Below, piece after piece: positions 51,945-60,154 of a stretch of DNA of 64,000 nt. The notes below the pieces were generated by a model. The model was not told where the DNA came from. It saw only the letters and a program-made list of their open reading frames with translations, and made no database searches. This DNA is from Acidimicrobiales bacterium. GTDB taxonomy: Bacteria > Actinomycetota > Acidimicrobiia > Acidimicrobiales > Poriferisodalaceae. The position numbers and the translations under genes were made by a program. The DNA lies in NCBI GenBank assembly GCA_041394185.1, contig JAWKIQ010000003.1:372001-436000 (forward strand), written 5' to 3'. Within the stretch, counting starts at the first letter, position 1; the number at the start of each line of letters is the position of its first letter.

Positions 51945-53117
51945 CATGGCGCTATCGGACACGCACAGGCCAAACGAGTCGTTCGATGTGGCCCCGGGGC
52001 ACAAGATGGTGTCGAGCACCAGGCCCTCGGCCATCACTCCGTCGAAGAGTGCGTTGGAGAAGTCGTCGTAGGCAAGGCTCGCGTTGGCCATGATGGTCTG
52101 GACGAAGCTGGCTCCGACGTAGGAGTTGCGCTCGCTGACGGCATTCGACATGTCGGCGCCATCGAAGACCGCCCCGCTCAGATCGGAGCCGGCCAACAGC
52201 ATGTTCGTGAGATCGGCCGAGGACAGATCGGCGCCCACGAACGAAGCGTCGTAGATCGCCGTGCTGGTGAAGCTGACGCCCACCATCACCGCACCCGAGA
52301 AATCTGCACCATCAGGCAAGATGCCATAGCCACCGAAGTATGCGCCGGCCAGATTCGACCGGCGGAAGTCGGCCGAGCGCAACGAGACGACCGAGAAGTC
52401 GAATCCCCGCACATCGGCGCCATAGAACACGCCGTCGATCTCGAGGCTGCCGTAGGCGTCGGCTTGGCAGGTATCGGTTATCTGGACATCGGCCAGGATC
52501 ACCATCGGTGCTCCGTAGAGGCTGCCGCAGCCCATGGTCGAGCCGGTGAAATCGGCCATTGCCAGAGCTGTCGGATTGTCAGGCATCGTCGTGCCCGTGA
52601 TGGTCGATCCGGCAAAGCGGGCGCCGTACAGCACGGAGTCCTGGAAGTCGGTGTGGTCGATGATGGCGTTGGTGAAGTCAGCACCCACGGCCACGACGTC
52701 GAGTTTGGCTCCGGTGAGATCGGCCCCGGCAAGGCTCGCACCCGACAGGTCTACTCCGTCGAGGGTCGCATTGCGCAGGTTGGCGCCCGACAGGTCGACG
52801 CAGCGAAGGTCGGGTCCGGTGAATACCCGGTTAGACAGGTCGGCGTTCTGACGGGGCTGGGCCTCGGACGCGGCGCACTCGGCTCCGAGTTCGTCGATCG
52901 TCACCTGCAGCTCCTGAAGGAACAACTCGAGTTCCTCGTCGACGCCTGCCAACTCGCGATCGATCACCTCGATGTCGAGGTCGGCCTCGATCGCTGTATC
53001 TGGCGTCTGGGTGGTCAACTCTAGATCTGCGGCCGAAGACGACGACGTCCCGCCGCCGCCTCCGCAGGCCGCGGCAAGTAGGCCCAGGGCTGCTGCGATG
53101 GTGCTAATGCGTCGCAT
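51936..53117 (-). CDS. Pentapeptide-repeat lipoprotein
   Basis: A 393-residue lipoprotein: MRRISTIAAALGLLAAACGG, lipobox Cys18. A helical segment follows (about 55-85: AIEADLDIEVIDRELAGVDE), then about 30 pentapeptide repeats of the A(D/N)LXX type (GPDLRCVDLSGANLRNATLD, VDLSGASLAGADLTGAKLDV). These fold as a right-handed quadrilateral beta-helix. Paired cysteines may cross-link the solenoid. It is probably a surface binding protein; the function is unknown. A start at a GTG 6 nt upstream is also possible. Confidence 0.8.
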   Translation of the reverse strand: MRRISTIAAALGLLAAACGGGGGTSSSSAADLELTTQTPDTAIEADLDIEVIDRELAGVDEELELFLQELQVTIDELGAECAASEAQPRQNADLSNRVFTGPDLRCVDLSGANLRNATLDGVDLSGASLAGADLTGAKLDVVAVGADFTNAIIDHTDFQDSVLYGARFAGSTITGTTMPDNPTALAMADFTGSTMGCGSLYGAPMVILADVQITDTCQADAYGSLEIDGVFYGADVRGFDFSVVSLRSADFRRSNLAGAYFGGYGILPDGADFSGAVMVGVSFTSTAIYDASFVGADLSSADLTNMLLAGSDLSGAVFDGADMSNAVSERNSYVGASFVQTIMANASLAYDDFSNALFDGVMAEGLVLDTILCPGATSNDSFGLCVSDSAMVF

Positions 53118-53226
53118 GGTCACGTGACGTCTCCGTCCTATCTCGACACGAACACCACTCCGATCGGACGCACCACCCTGTTCTGTGAGGGATTCGATCA
53201 ACCTGCACAGCACAGAGCTGAAGCTC

Positions 53227-53232
53227 TAGGGT
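53227..53232 (+). promoter_or_regulatory. -10 element of the cNMP-binding-like gene
   Basis: TAGGGT lies 7 nt before the ATG at 53240, supporting that start over a GTG two codons upstream. Confidence 0.35.
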
Positions 53233-53239
53233 TGTGGTC

Positions 53240-53647
53240 ATGCTTCCGAAACCGGTTCGAAGCAACTTGTTCGGCCTACCCGGATTCGCGGGTCTGTCGG
53301 CGCGCGACAAGCGAGCCATCTCGCGGGCGGCGCACGCAATGGCCTTCGTCGAACACACGACGATGGTGGTCCAGGGCACCGTCGATCGACGCGTCCTGGT
53401 TGTCCTGGACGGAGTCGTCGAATTGGTAGTCGACGACATATCGGTTGGCCACGGCGGGCGCGGCACCCTTCTGGGCGATATCGACCCCCAGTCGAACCGC
53501 GTACCGGCGACCGCCATCGCTGTCACCCAGGTCCGAACGGTGCAGGTTCCCTCGCTGGTCATGCGGTCTCTCGCCGAGCGGAGTTCGACCGTCTCCTACT
53601 GGCTCCAGCGCGACACCGAAGTCAAGCGCGACCACCACATTTCCTGA
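53240..53647 (+). CDS. Cyclic-nucleotide-binding-domain-like protein
   Basis: A 135-residue single-domain protein with a jelly-roll pattern like Crp/cNMP-binding domains: LFGLPGFAGLSARDKRAISR, HTTMVVQGTVDRRVLVVLDG, VVELVVDDISVGHGGRGTLL and GDIDPQSNRVPATAIAVTQV. It lacks the helix-turn-helix domain of Crp regulators and the arginine of the cAMP pocket is not obvious. It may sense a ligand or act on a partner. It lies 12 bp before azlC. Confidence 0.6.
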   Translation: MLPKPVRSNLFGLPGFAGLSARDKRAISRAAHAMAFVEHTTMVVQGTVDRRVLVVLDGVVELVVDDISVGHGGRGTLLGDIDPQSNRVPATAIAVTQVRTVQVPSLVMRSLAERSSTVSYWLQRDTEVKRDHHIS

Positions 53648-53659
53648 ACCAAACGTCGA

Positions 53660-53843
53660 ATGAAACCCACGCCGGAACGGTCGATCTATGGCCAGGCGCT
53701 GTCCATATCGCTGGCCGTTGTGCCATTTGGCGTCGCCTTCGGGGTTCTTTGCCGTCAAGCAGGTTTCCATGTGCTCGAGGCGGCTGGCTTCTCGGCGTTG
53801 GTGTTCAGCGGCAGCGCCCAGTTCGCGGCGGCAGGTGTTCTGG
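53660..53843 (+). pseudogene. azlC: azlC, 5' part, interrupted by IS element
   Basis: The first 61 codons of a branched-chain amino-acid exporter subunit: MKPTPERSIYGQALSISLAV, FGVLCRQAGFHVLEAAGFSA and [15 protein letters not shown]. The frame is cut by a 1394-bp insertion after 53843. Joining this part to 55246 gives exactly 224 codons in one frame and a normal AzlC sequence, so the insertion alone inactivated the gene. Confidence 0.85.
53836..53843. repeat. Left target-site duplication of the IS element
   Basis: TGTTCTGG, matching the right copy TGTTCTGA (55238-55245) at 7 of 8 positions. Eight base pairs is a usual duplication length for IS256-family elements. Confidence 0.65.
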
Positions 53844-55237
53844 GTATGAGCCCCGCGGAGTGGTGGGGTTCGCGTGACGCGATCCCTGGTGGCCGTCAGG
53901 TGCCGGGCTGGAGCTCGGCGGTGACGGCGGGTCAGTATCGCGCGTGGCGTAGAGCTTGGCCATCGAGGCTTCGGAGAAGTAGCGGCGGGCGATGGCCCAT
54001 TCGTCGTGTTGGTCGGACAGCACGGCGCCGACGAGACGGATCACGGCCGGGTCGTTGGGGAAGATCCCCACGACGTTGGTGCGCCGTCGGATCTCTTTGT
54101 TGAGCCGCTCGAGTGGGTTGTTCGACCAGATCTGTCGCCAGTGCTCGCGTGGGAGCGCGGTGCGAACGCCAACACGTCGGTCTTGGCGGTGTCCATCAGC
54201 GCAGCGGCCTTGGGGAACCGCTCCCGATGGTGTTTCGGCGACTTCGTCCCAGCGGGCGGCCACGTCGTCGGGGTGGTCAGCGCGAAGATCGACCGGAGCG
54301 CGGCGGCGACCATCTCCTGGTGCGCTTTGGGCACCGGTGCCAACAGGTTGCGGACGTAGTGAACGCGGCACCGCTGCCAGCTCGAGCCCTGCAACGTCTT
54401 GCGGATCGCGGCCCGCAGGCCCTCGTGGGCGTCGGAGATGACGAGGCGCACACCGGACAGCCCGCGGGCCTTGAGCGAGCGCAGGAACGCCGTCCAGAAC
54501 GTCTCGGCCTCGGAGTCGCCGACATCGACGCCGAGCACCTCACGGCCACCCTCGGCGGTGACACCGGTCGCCACCACGACCGCTCGGGACACGACCTGGC
54601 CCAAGGAGTCGTCGCGGACGTGGACGTAGATCGCGTCGAGGTAGACGTATGGGAACTCGGTGTGGCCGAGCGTGCGGTTCCGGAACGCGCCGGCGCGTTC
54701 GTCCAGCCCGGCACAGATCCGTGACACCTCGGACTTCTTGATCCCGCTGGAGGCACCCATCGACTCGACCAGGGCGTCGACCGATCGGGTCGACACACCG
54801 GACACGTAGGCCTCCATCACGACCGCGTGGAGAGCCTGGTCGATCCGGCGTCGCGGTTCGAGAATCGACGGGAAGAAGCTGCCCTTGCGCAGCTTCGGGA
54901 TCGCCAACTCGAGGTCGCCGGCCTTCGTGGTCAACGTGCGTGGGCGGTGGCCGTTGCGTTCGGTCGCGCTCATCGGAACGCTCGTAACGGCCGGCGCCGA
55001 TCGCCTGGGTGGCTTGGACTTCGATCAGTTCTTGGGCGACCCACTGGGCCAGCTCGCGGACCAGGTCCACGCCGCGATCACGGTCAGCGAGCGCGTCAAG
55101 AAGTTCGGACAGGGCAGACTCATCGAGAGCCATCGGTGTGTTCTCCTCGGTAGTTCTTGCAGGAACACACAAGGATCACGCCGATGGCTCACCGGCTGGC
55201 GGACCTACGAAACCCCACCACCCAACGGGGCTCTATC
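53844..55237. mobile_element. IS256-family insertion sequence
   Basis: A 1394-bp element inserted in azlC. Its ends are imperfect inverted repeats of about 27 bp (53844-53870 and 55211-55237) that share GAGCCCCG and GTGGTGGGGTT, starting GTAT on the left and GATA on the right. It is flanked by an 8-bp near-perfect target duplication and carries one transposase gene on the minus strand with several frame breaks. Confidence 0.85.
53896..55133 (-). pseudogene. IS256-family transposase, frameshifted
   Basis: Mutator-type DDE transposase of about 410 codons, starting MALDESALSELLDALADRDR with GAGGAG upstream. DDE residues are in [25 protein letters not shown] and [13 protein letters not shown]. 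The coding sequence changes frame at about 54965, 54272, 54223, 54160 and 53930, each time at a short G/C run or a 1-2 base indel. The last shift leads to a natural end, VTAELQPGT and stop. In its present form it cannot make a full transposase. Confidence 0.85.
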
Positions 55238-55733
55238 TGTTCTGAACGACGGAGGCTCGGTGGCGGCGGCTGTAACGGCAGGCGCGTTGTTGAATCTGCG
55301 CTCGCTTGCATTCGGCGTCATCATGGCACCTGCACTTGCTGGGCCCAGGTGGTGGCGAGCCCTCGCATCGCAACTGATGATCGACGAATCGACCGCGGTC
55401 GGGTCGGCCCAACCCACGCGTCGCCTTCAGCGACTGGGGTACCTGGCGGGCGGCCTCGCGGTGTTCGCACTGTGGAATGCCGCAACACTGTTGGGGTACG
55501 CGGCCCTGGGAGATGCCGACGGCCTGATCGAGTCGGCCGGCATCGACGCGACCATTCCGGCCGCCTTCTTGGCCCTGCTGTGGCCACGTCTGCAGAGCCC
55601 CCAACAGCGCCTGGTCGCCGTGTTGGGCGCGGCCATCGCTTTGACGACCTCGCCGGCTCTGCCTCCCGGATTGCCCATCATCTGCGCCGCCGGCGCTGTG
55701 TTGGTGTTGCGGCCATGGAGCGCACCTCGATGA
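55238..55733 (+). pseudogene. azlC: azlC, 3' part
   Basis: The remaining 163 codons of AzlC: NDGGSVAAAVTAGALLNLRS, LAFGVIMAPALAGPRWWRAL, GLAVFALWNAATLLGYAALG and ALLWPRLQSPQQRLVAVLGA, a multi-helix membrane subunit. The first 8 bp are the right target duplication. The gene is not expressed as a full protein unless the IS is removed. It overlaps azlD (ATGA). Confidence 0.85.
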
Positions 55734-56038
55734 GCGCTGCAACAGTGACCATCATCGTCCTGGGCCTGACCACCTATGCCCTCAAGGCCTTTGCCCCGCT
55801 GGTGATGAGTGAACGCAGCCTGCCCGGTTGGATCGACCGGCTCGCCACTGTGCTGCCGGCTCCGCTGCTGGCAGCCCTGGTGGTCACCTCGACAGCGGTG
55901 TCGGACAAGGCTCTGGTGCTGGATGCGCGGATGGCAGGCGTGATCGCTGCCGCCGTGGCGTTGAGGTTGAAGCTGCCGTTCGTGGTCGTGGTGGTGGTCG
56001 CCGCTGCCGCAACGGCCGCCGTGCGGGCTCTCAGCTGA
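55730..56038 (+). CDS. azlD: AzlD-family membrane protein
   Basis: A 102-residue, four-helix membrane subunit (TVTIIVLGLTTYALKAFAPL, LPGWIDRLATVLPAPLLAAL, LVVTSTAVSDKALVLDAR, LKLPFVVVVVVAAAATAAV). With AzlC it forms a branched-chain amino-acid exporter. The ATG overlaps the azlC stop by 4 nt. Because azlC is broken and translation was coupled, azlD is probably poorly expressed. The 3' end overlaps the convergent debranching-like gene by 8 nt. Confidence 0.85.
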   Translation: MSAATVTIIVLGLTTYALKAFAPLVMSERSLPGWIDRLATVLPAPLLAALVVTSTAVSDKALVLDARMAGVIAAAVALRLKLPFVVVVVVAAAATAAVRALS

Positions 56039-58214
56039 AGCCCCCCTGTTCGGGCGGCGGGAAGGTCGGCGCCGCCGCAGAATCGGGCGCCGCAACCTCT
56101 GCCAAGAGGGCATCACCCTTGAGCTGGGTGGTCGACCAGCTCGGGTCCAGACCAGGCACCCGGATCGTGACGGGTTTGTCGCCGTGGGGCACCAGTTCCC
56201 ACAACAGCGCCGGACGATTTGCATGCCACCGGATCGCGTACGACAAGATCCCGTGCTCGGTCGGGGCGTCGTGAACCTCGATCGGCTGGCCGAGCCATTC
56301 GGGCGGGTAGACGGCCAGCAACGAGAGCGCCGTCTCCTCGCCCGGGGGCGAGTGAACCAGCAGCGAGCGCACGAGACTCACGAAGTGTGCGCTGACAGCA
56401 CCGTGATGACCATCGCCCGAGGTTCCTGTGCCCAGTTTGGGGTGGATCGTGCGGGGCCACGTGAAGGTCGAACTCGCCGAGTTGACCATCCACCGCAGCC
56501 GGTCGAGACACCGCGGATCACCCGCCAGCAGCTCGTACATCGCCAGCCGCACGGTGCGATGGGTGGCCAGACCCCGTGGACCTATCGAGTTGTGGTGGGC
56601 GGCGCCGTGCATGAAACGTCGCCTCACCTCGTCGGCCGTTGCGGCCATCATCGGATGTTGGGGTTTGAGGACGCGGGTGGGCCAAACGGCAACCAGCGAG
56701 TCGATTCCGCGCTCGTCCATCGATCGATGGGGCGTGGCGGGCAACACGTCGGAACCGAACCGATCGACAACGGCCTCGAACGAACTCAACAGGTCGACAC
56801 GCAGATCGGCGGCAATGGCCGCAACATCGGACGCCGCCTGGGTCTCGCCCGCCAGGGTCAACATCTCGACCGCATCTAGCAGCGCGCGCAACGCCCAGAA
56901 GTTGTCGGCATAGCGGAACTCGAGCCTGCCCGCGACCTCGCGCGCCGGCAACAACCCGACGCTCAGCTCGTCGCGTTCGCCGCGACGCCTGCGCTTCTCG
57001 ATGAACCTTGCGGCCCCCACCACGTGATCGACCAGTTCGACCGCCATGGCCTCTACCCGGCTCAGCCTGATGTGGTGGCCGATGGCGGCCAGCGCAGCCG
57101 CGGTGCCTTCGGAGTGTCCTTCGCTGCCCTCGATCGAACCGTTGCGCCGCGTCATATCGTCGATGCACAACAGTGCCTCGGCGGCGTCGGCATGCCATCC
57201 CATCTGGTCGCAGGCCATCAGCAACGACACGACATCGTTCCAATCGACGCCTGCGTTGCCGACCGGCTCGGCTTGAAACGCATCGCCGACCTTGAACAAC
57301 AACAGGTGGCGCCGTGCCGCTGCGAAGGCCGAGGCGATGGGCCCATCTGGAATCTCGAAGCGGGCGCCGCGTTCGGTTTGGGCCTGCCACCCTCGCACGA
57401 CCTGCTCGGACGCAGGCGGGTCGGTCGGACGCTGGGTCGCCGGGGAGCCGTCGACCAAGAATGGGGCGGTGAACCTGATGGACGTCGAGTGCACCAGCGG
57501 GAAGACCACCAACGAATGAGCCAGACCCGAAGCACAGTCGACAGGCAGGGTCGCCCCCTCGACGTCACCCTCGCCGTCGAGGGCTTCACCCCCGACGAGT
57601 TCGGCCAGGTCGCCCCTGGCCATGTTCGAGCCCAGAATTGAGCCGGGCTCGCGAGGCAAGAACAGCGCAGGGGTTCCGTCGACGGTCAACGCCTTGTGGT
57701 CAAAGACGTAGCCGATCGAGTCGATGCGACCCGGGCCTGTGAGGTCATAAGGACGCAGAGCGATGCCGACCGCTACGGGTTCCGACGATGCGTTCTCGAT
57801 CTCGATGACGGCGTGACCGTCGCCACCCGATATCGCGTAGCTGCGGTGGATGACGTCGCCGCCGCCGACCCTCATTCGGGTCTCCACGACCGGGGTGTGC
57901 TCGAGGCTCGATTGACGAACGGCCACCGTGCGCGACGGGAACTGCCAACCCTGTGGCCCCTTGACCCACCAGTCGATGGCGAAACGGCCGCCTGTTACCA
58001 CGAGCCCCTTGGGGTCGACCGCGCCGCGTCCTCTGGTCGACAGTGCGCCGAGCACAGTCCAGTTGCGTCCGGTCGTATTGCTGGGGTCGACGCCGCCCAC
58101 CGTATAGGCCGGCGATTCGGGGTCGGCCTGGCGCTCGAGCCAATGGGGTTGCAGCCAGCCGCGCCCCACCAAAGGGCCTGGAGCATCGGTCTGGCGTCTG
58201 AATCGGCGGCTCAC
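56031..58214 (-). CDS. Glycogen-debranching-like (alpha/alpha) barrel protein
   Basis: A 727-residue cytosolic protein. The N-terminal beta-sandwich (TVGGVDPSNTTGRNWTVLGA, GGRFAIDWWVKGPQGWQFPS) is followed by an (alpha/alpha)6-type barrel (AFAAARRHLLLFKVGDAFQA, NAGVDWNDVVSLLMACDQMG, LEFRYADNFWALRALLDAVE). Such a layout occurs in amylo-1,6-glucosidases and related GH families. The acidic catalytic pair is not certain. It starts at a GTG and is divergent from cofC. Confidence 0.6.
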   Translation of the reverse strand: MSRRFRRQTDAPGPLVGRGWLQPHWLERQADPESPAYTVGGVDPSNTTGRNWTVLGALSTRGRGAVDPKGLVVTGGRFAIDWWVKGPQGWQFPSRTVAVRQSSLEHTPVVETRMRVGGGDVIHRSYAISGGDGHAVIEIENASSEPVAVGIALRPYDLTGPGRIDSIGYVFDHKALTVDGTPALFLPREPGSILGSNMARGDLAELVGGEALDGEGDVEGATLPVDCASGLAHSLVVFPLVHSTSIRFTAPFLVDGSPATQRPTDPPASEQVVRGWQAQTERGARFEIPDGPIASAFAAARRHLLLFKVGDAFQAEPVGNAGVDWNDVVSLLMACDQMGWHADAAEALLCIDDMTRRNGSIEGSEGHSEGTAAALAAIGHHIRLSRVEAMAVELVDHVVGAARFIEKRRRRGERDELSVGLLPAREVAGRLEFRYADNFWALRALLDAVEMLTLAGETQAASDVAAIAADLRVDLLSSFEAVVDRFGSDVLPATPHRSMDERGIDSLVAVWPTRVLKPQHPMMAATADEVRRRFMHGAAHHNSIGPRGLATHRTVRLAMYELLAGDPRCLDRLRWMVNSASSTFTWPRTIHPKLGTGTSGDGHHGAVSAHFVSLVRSLLVHSPPGEETALSLLAVYPPEWLGQPIEVHDAPTEHGILSYAIRWHANRPALLWELVPHGDKPVTIRVPGLDPSWSTTQLKGDALLAEVAAPDSAAAPTFPPPEQGGFS

Positions 58215-58242
58215 GGGGGATGGAGGCTACTGGAAGGCGCCG

Positions 58243-58248
58243 TAGACT
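58243..58248 (+). promoter_or_regulatory. -10 element of cofC
   Basis: TAGACT lies 9 nt before the ATG at 58258, which would give a leader of only a few nucleotides. Confidence 0.3.
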
Positions 58249-58257
58249 TCGCCGCCA

Positions 58258-58899
58258 ATGAGTTCAGATTCGGCTCTGCTGATTCCCGTGAGGTCCTTTC
58301 GAGGCGCCAAGACCAGGCTGGACCAGCTCCTGGACGAAGACCAGCGCGCCCAGCTCGCGGAGACCATGCTGGGCCGCACCGTCGCCGCCGCCGGTCGGCT
58401 GGAGGCGTTCGTGGTCACGGGTGATCCCGACGTCGCCCGGGTCGCCAAGAACCTCGGAGCCCAGGCGATCGAGTGCACCGAGCCAGGCCTGAACATAGCC
58501 GTCGAGTCGGGCGTCGACGAGCTGCAAAGAAGTGGGTTCGGACGTGTCGTTGTGGCCCACGGCGACATTCCCCTGGTCGCCGACCTCGACCACGTCGGAC
58601 AACCCGGCTTCGAGGGAGTGGTGATAGTGCCCGACAGGCGCCTAGACGGCACGAACGTGATGGCGATACCTACCGGCTTCGACTTTCGCTGGTGTTACGG
58701 GCCTGGCTCGTTCCACCGCCACCGCAGCGAGGCCCTGCGCCTGGGACTGCCGCTGGAGGTGGTTTGCAGCACCGCACTCGGCTGGGATCTCGACGAACCA
58801 GAAGACCTATCGGGCGCTCTCGAGCGGTTACCGATGGAGCTGCGCCGCATCGTCGAAACTGCGCCGGCGATTCATCAGCACACAGGGGACAACAATTGA
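58258..58899 (+). CDS. cofC: Phospholactate/PEP guanylyltransferase CofC (FbiD)
   Basis: A 213-residue nucleotidyltransferase that makes the guanylated precursor used to build coenzyme F420. Its N-terminus is LLIPVRSFRGAKTRL, followed by VVVAHGDIPLVADLDHV, the metal-binding aspartate region, and VIVPDRRLDGTNVMAIP. GPGSFHRHRSEALRLGLPLE and DLDEPEDLSGALE are also typical. It supplies the cofactor for the LLM oxidoreductases in the window. The stop overlaps the start of the next gene. Confidence 0.9.
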   Translation: MSSDSALLIPVRSFRGAKTRLDQLLDEDQRAQLAETMLGRTVAAAGRLEAFVVTGDPDVARVAKNLGAQAIECTEPGLNIAVESGVDELQRSGFGRVVVAHGDIPLVADLDHVGQPGFEGVVIVPDRRLDGTNVMAIPTGFDFRWCYGPGSFHRHRSEALRLGLPLEVVCSTALGWDLDEPEDLSGALERLPMELRRIVETAPAIHQHTGDNN

Positions 58900-59630
58900 C
58901 CGTTCTGAAGACTGACTTCGCCACGCCGTCGTCGGCGCTGGCCATCGTCGCCCATCCCGACGACGCCGAGTTCCAGTGCGGCGCCACCCTGGCCAAGTGG
59001 GCTTCGGAGGGATGCGTGGTGCATCACCTGATCTGCACCGACGGCTCAAAGGGAACATGGGACGTCAACGCCGACCAGGCGCAGTTGGTGGCCACCCGCC
59101 AAGCCGAGCAACGTGCCGCGGCCCGCGAGCTGGGCGCGACCGGCCAGGTCGTGTTCCTCGGCTGGCCTGACGGCGAGCTCGACAGCGGCCTGCGCCAGAG
59201 GTCGCAGGTGGCCTATTGGATCCGCAAGCTCAGGCCCGACGTGGTGTTGGGCCACGACCCGTGGAAGCGCTGGCGCCTGCACCCGGACCATCGCAACGCC
59301 GGGTGGCTCGCATGCGACGGTGTCGTCGCCGCACGCGATCCGTTCTTCTTCCCAGAGCACGACATCGCTCACCACAGACCCCAGGCGCTGCTGCTGTTCG
59401 AGAGCGAAGAACCAGACCTGGCCATCGACGTGACCGGATTCGCCGACCACAAGACGAACGCCCTGCTGGCACACGAGTCGCAGTTCGAGACCACACACGA
59501 CATCGCGGACGCCGACGACGACGCACAACGCAGCCGATTCGGCGAGTGGGTGACCTACACCCTGGCCGGTGGCGGAGAGGCCGCCGGCGTCGTCCACGCC
59601 GAGCTGTTCAAGCTGATCGACGACCTCTAG
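58896..59630 (+). CDS. PIG-L-family deacetylase
   Basis: Zinc-dependent N-acetylglucosamine deacetylase-like enzyme of 244 residues. Zinc motifs are AIVAHPDDAEFQCGATLAKW and RLHPDHRNAG, with CTDGSKGT near the sugar-binding region. It resembles MshB/BshB-type enzymes, so it may act in thiol or glycan metabolism, which is a family inference. The TTG start (58896) overlaps the cofC stop (TTGA), which makes it translationally coupled. The window also has a second PIG-L member, mca. Confidence 0.85.
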   Translation: MTVLKTDFATPSSALAIVAHPDDAEFQCGATLAKWASEGCVVHHLICTDGSKGTWDVNADQAQLVATRQAEQRAAARELGATGQVVFLGWPDGELDSGLRQRSQVAYWIRKLRPDVVLGHDPWKRWRLHPDHRNAGWLACDGVVAARDPFFFPEHDIAHHRPQALLLFESEEPDLAIDVTGFADHKTNALLAHESQFETTHDIADADDDAQRSRFGEWVTYTLAGGGEAAGVVHAELFKLIDDL

Positions 59631-59646
59631 AGGCCGCCAACGAAGA

Positions 59647-59672
59647 AGGGAGCGCCCCGCGCTGCGCTCCCT
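59647..59672. terminator. Hairpin between the PIG-L and HU genes
   Basis: AGGGAGCGC and GCGCTCCCT form a 9-bp perfect stem with an 8-nt loop. It serves as a likely terminator for the convergent pair; no T-tract is present. Confidence 0.5.
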
Positions 59673-59719
59673 CCGACCTCGGTGAATCTAGTTCGGGTGC
59701 GCTAGCGGCACCCGCCCGA

Positions 59720-60001
59720 TCAGTTGAGTGAATCCTTGACGGCCTTGGCGGCGGTGAACTTCAGGCCTGTGCTTGCTGCGATCTCGACCGGCTCGCCGGT
59801 GCGGGGGTTGCGACCGGTGCGAGCTGCACGGTGCGAGGCCTGGAATGAACCGAACCCGGGCCAGCTGACCTTGTCGCCGTTCTTCGCAGCCGACACGCAC
59901 GATTCGCAGAAAGCGTCAATGACCGCCTCGGCCTGAGCCTTGGTCACGCCGGCAGCTTCGGCTACTGCATTGAGCGTGTCGGACTTCGAAAGGTTTGCCA
60001 T
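59720..60001 (-). CDS. hup: HU-family DNA-binding protein
   Basis: A 93-residue nucleoid protein: MANLSKSDTLNAVAEAAGVT, VSWPGFGSFQASHRAARTGR, NPRTGEPVEIAASTGLKF, TAAKAVKDSLN. The arm sequence RNPRTGEPVEI and the PGFGSF segment identify HU/IHF. It has no basic C-terminal tail like that of mycobacterial HupB, so it is the short form. The start ATG has AGGAGA about 7 nt upstream and a good promoter further upstream. Confidence 0.95.
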   Translation of the reverse strand: MANLSKSDTLNAVAEAAGVTKAQAEAVIDAFCESCVSAAKNGDKVSWPGFGSFQASHRAARTGRNPRTGEPVEIAASTGLKFTAAKAVKDSLN

Positions 60002-60054
60002 GGGTGTTCTCCTGGAGAGTTCGGGTGGCTGCATTCGCAAACCACATCGGCGTC

Positions 60055-60083
60055 ATTCGACCCCGTGAGAGTGCCTGGGTCAA
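60055..60083 (-). promoter_or_regulatory. HU gene promoter
   Basis: -35 TTGACC (60083-60078), 17-bp spacer and -10 TCGAAT (60060-60055). The expected start gives a leader of about 45 nt that contains the Shine-Dalgarno sequence. This is a conventional promoter, unlike the leaderless ones elsewhere in the window. Confidence 0.6.
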
Positions 60084-60111
60084 GCATTTAGCCGTCGATT
60101 GATCTACATGT

Positions 60112-60145
60112 ATTGCATTTGTATTTACTAGTTTGCACTTGTATT
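60112..60145. promoter_or_regulatory. AT-rich direct repeats before TauE/SafE gene
   Basis: ATTGCATTTGTATT (60112-60125) and TTTGCACTTGTATT (60132-60145) match at 12 of 14 positions and are 20 bp apart, two helical turns. The region is AT-rich for this genome. It may be an operator for the downstream permease. Confidence 0.45.
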
Positions 60146-60154
60146 GTTTGGGCC

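Noticed and set aside
53844..55237. Programmed frameshifting of the IS transposase
   Set aside because: IS256 transposases are normally one continuous frame, and five separate shifts in both directions do not fit a programmed site.
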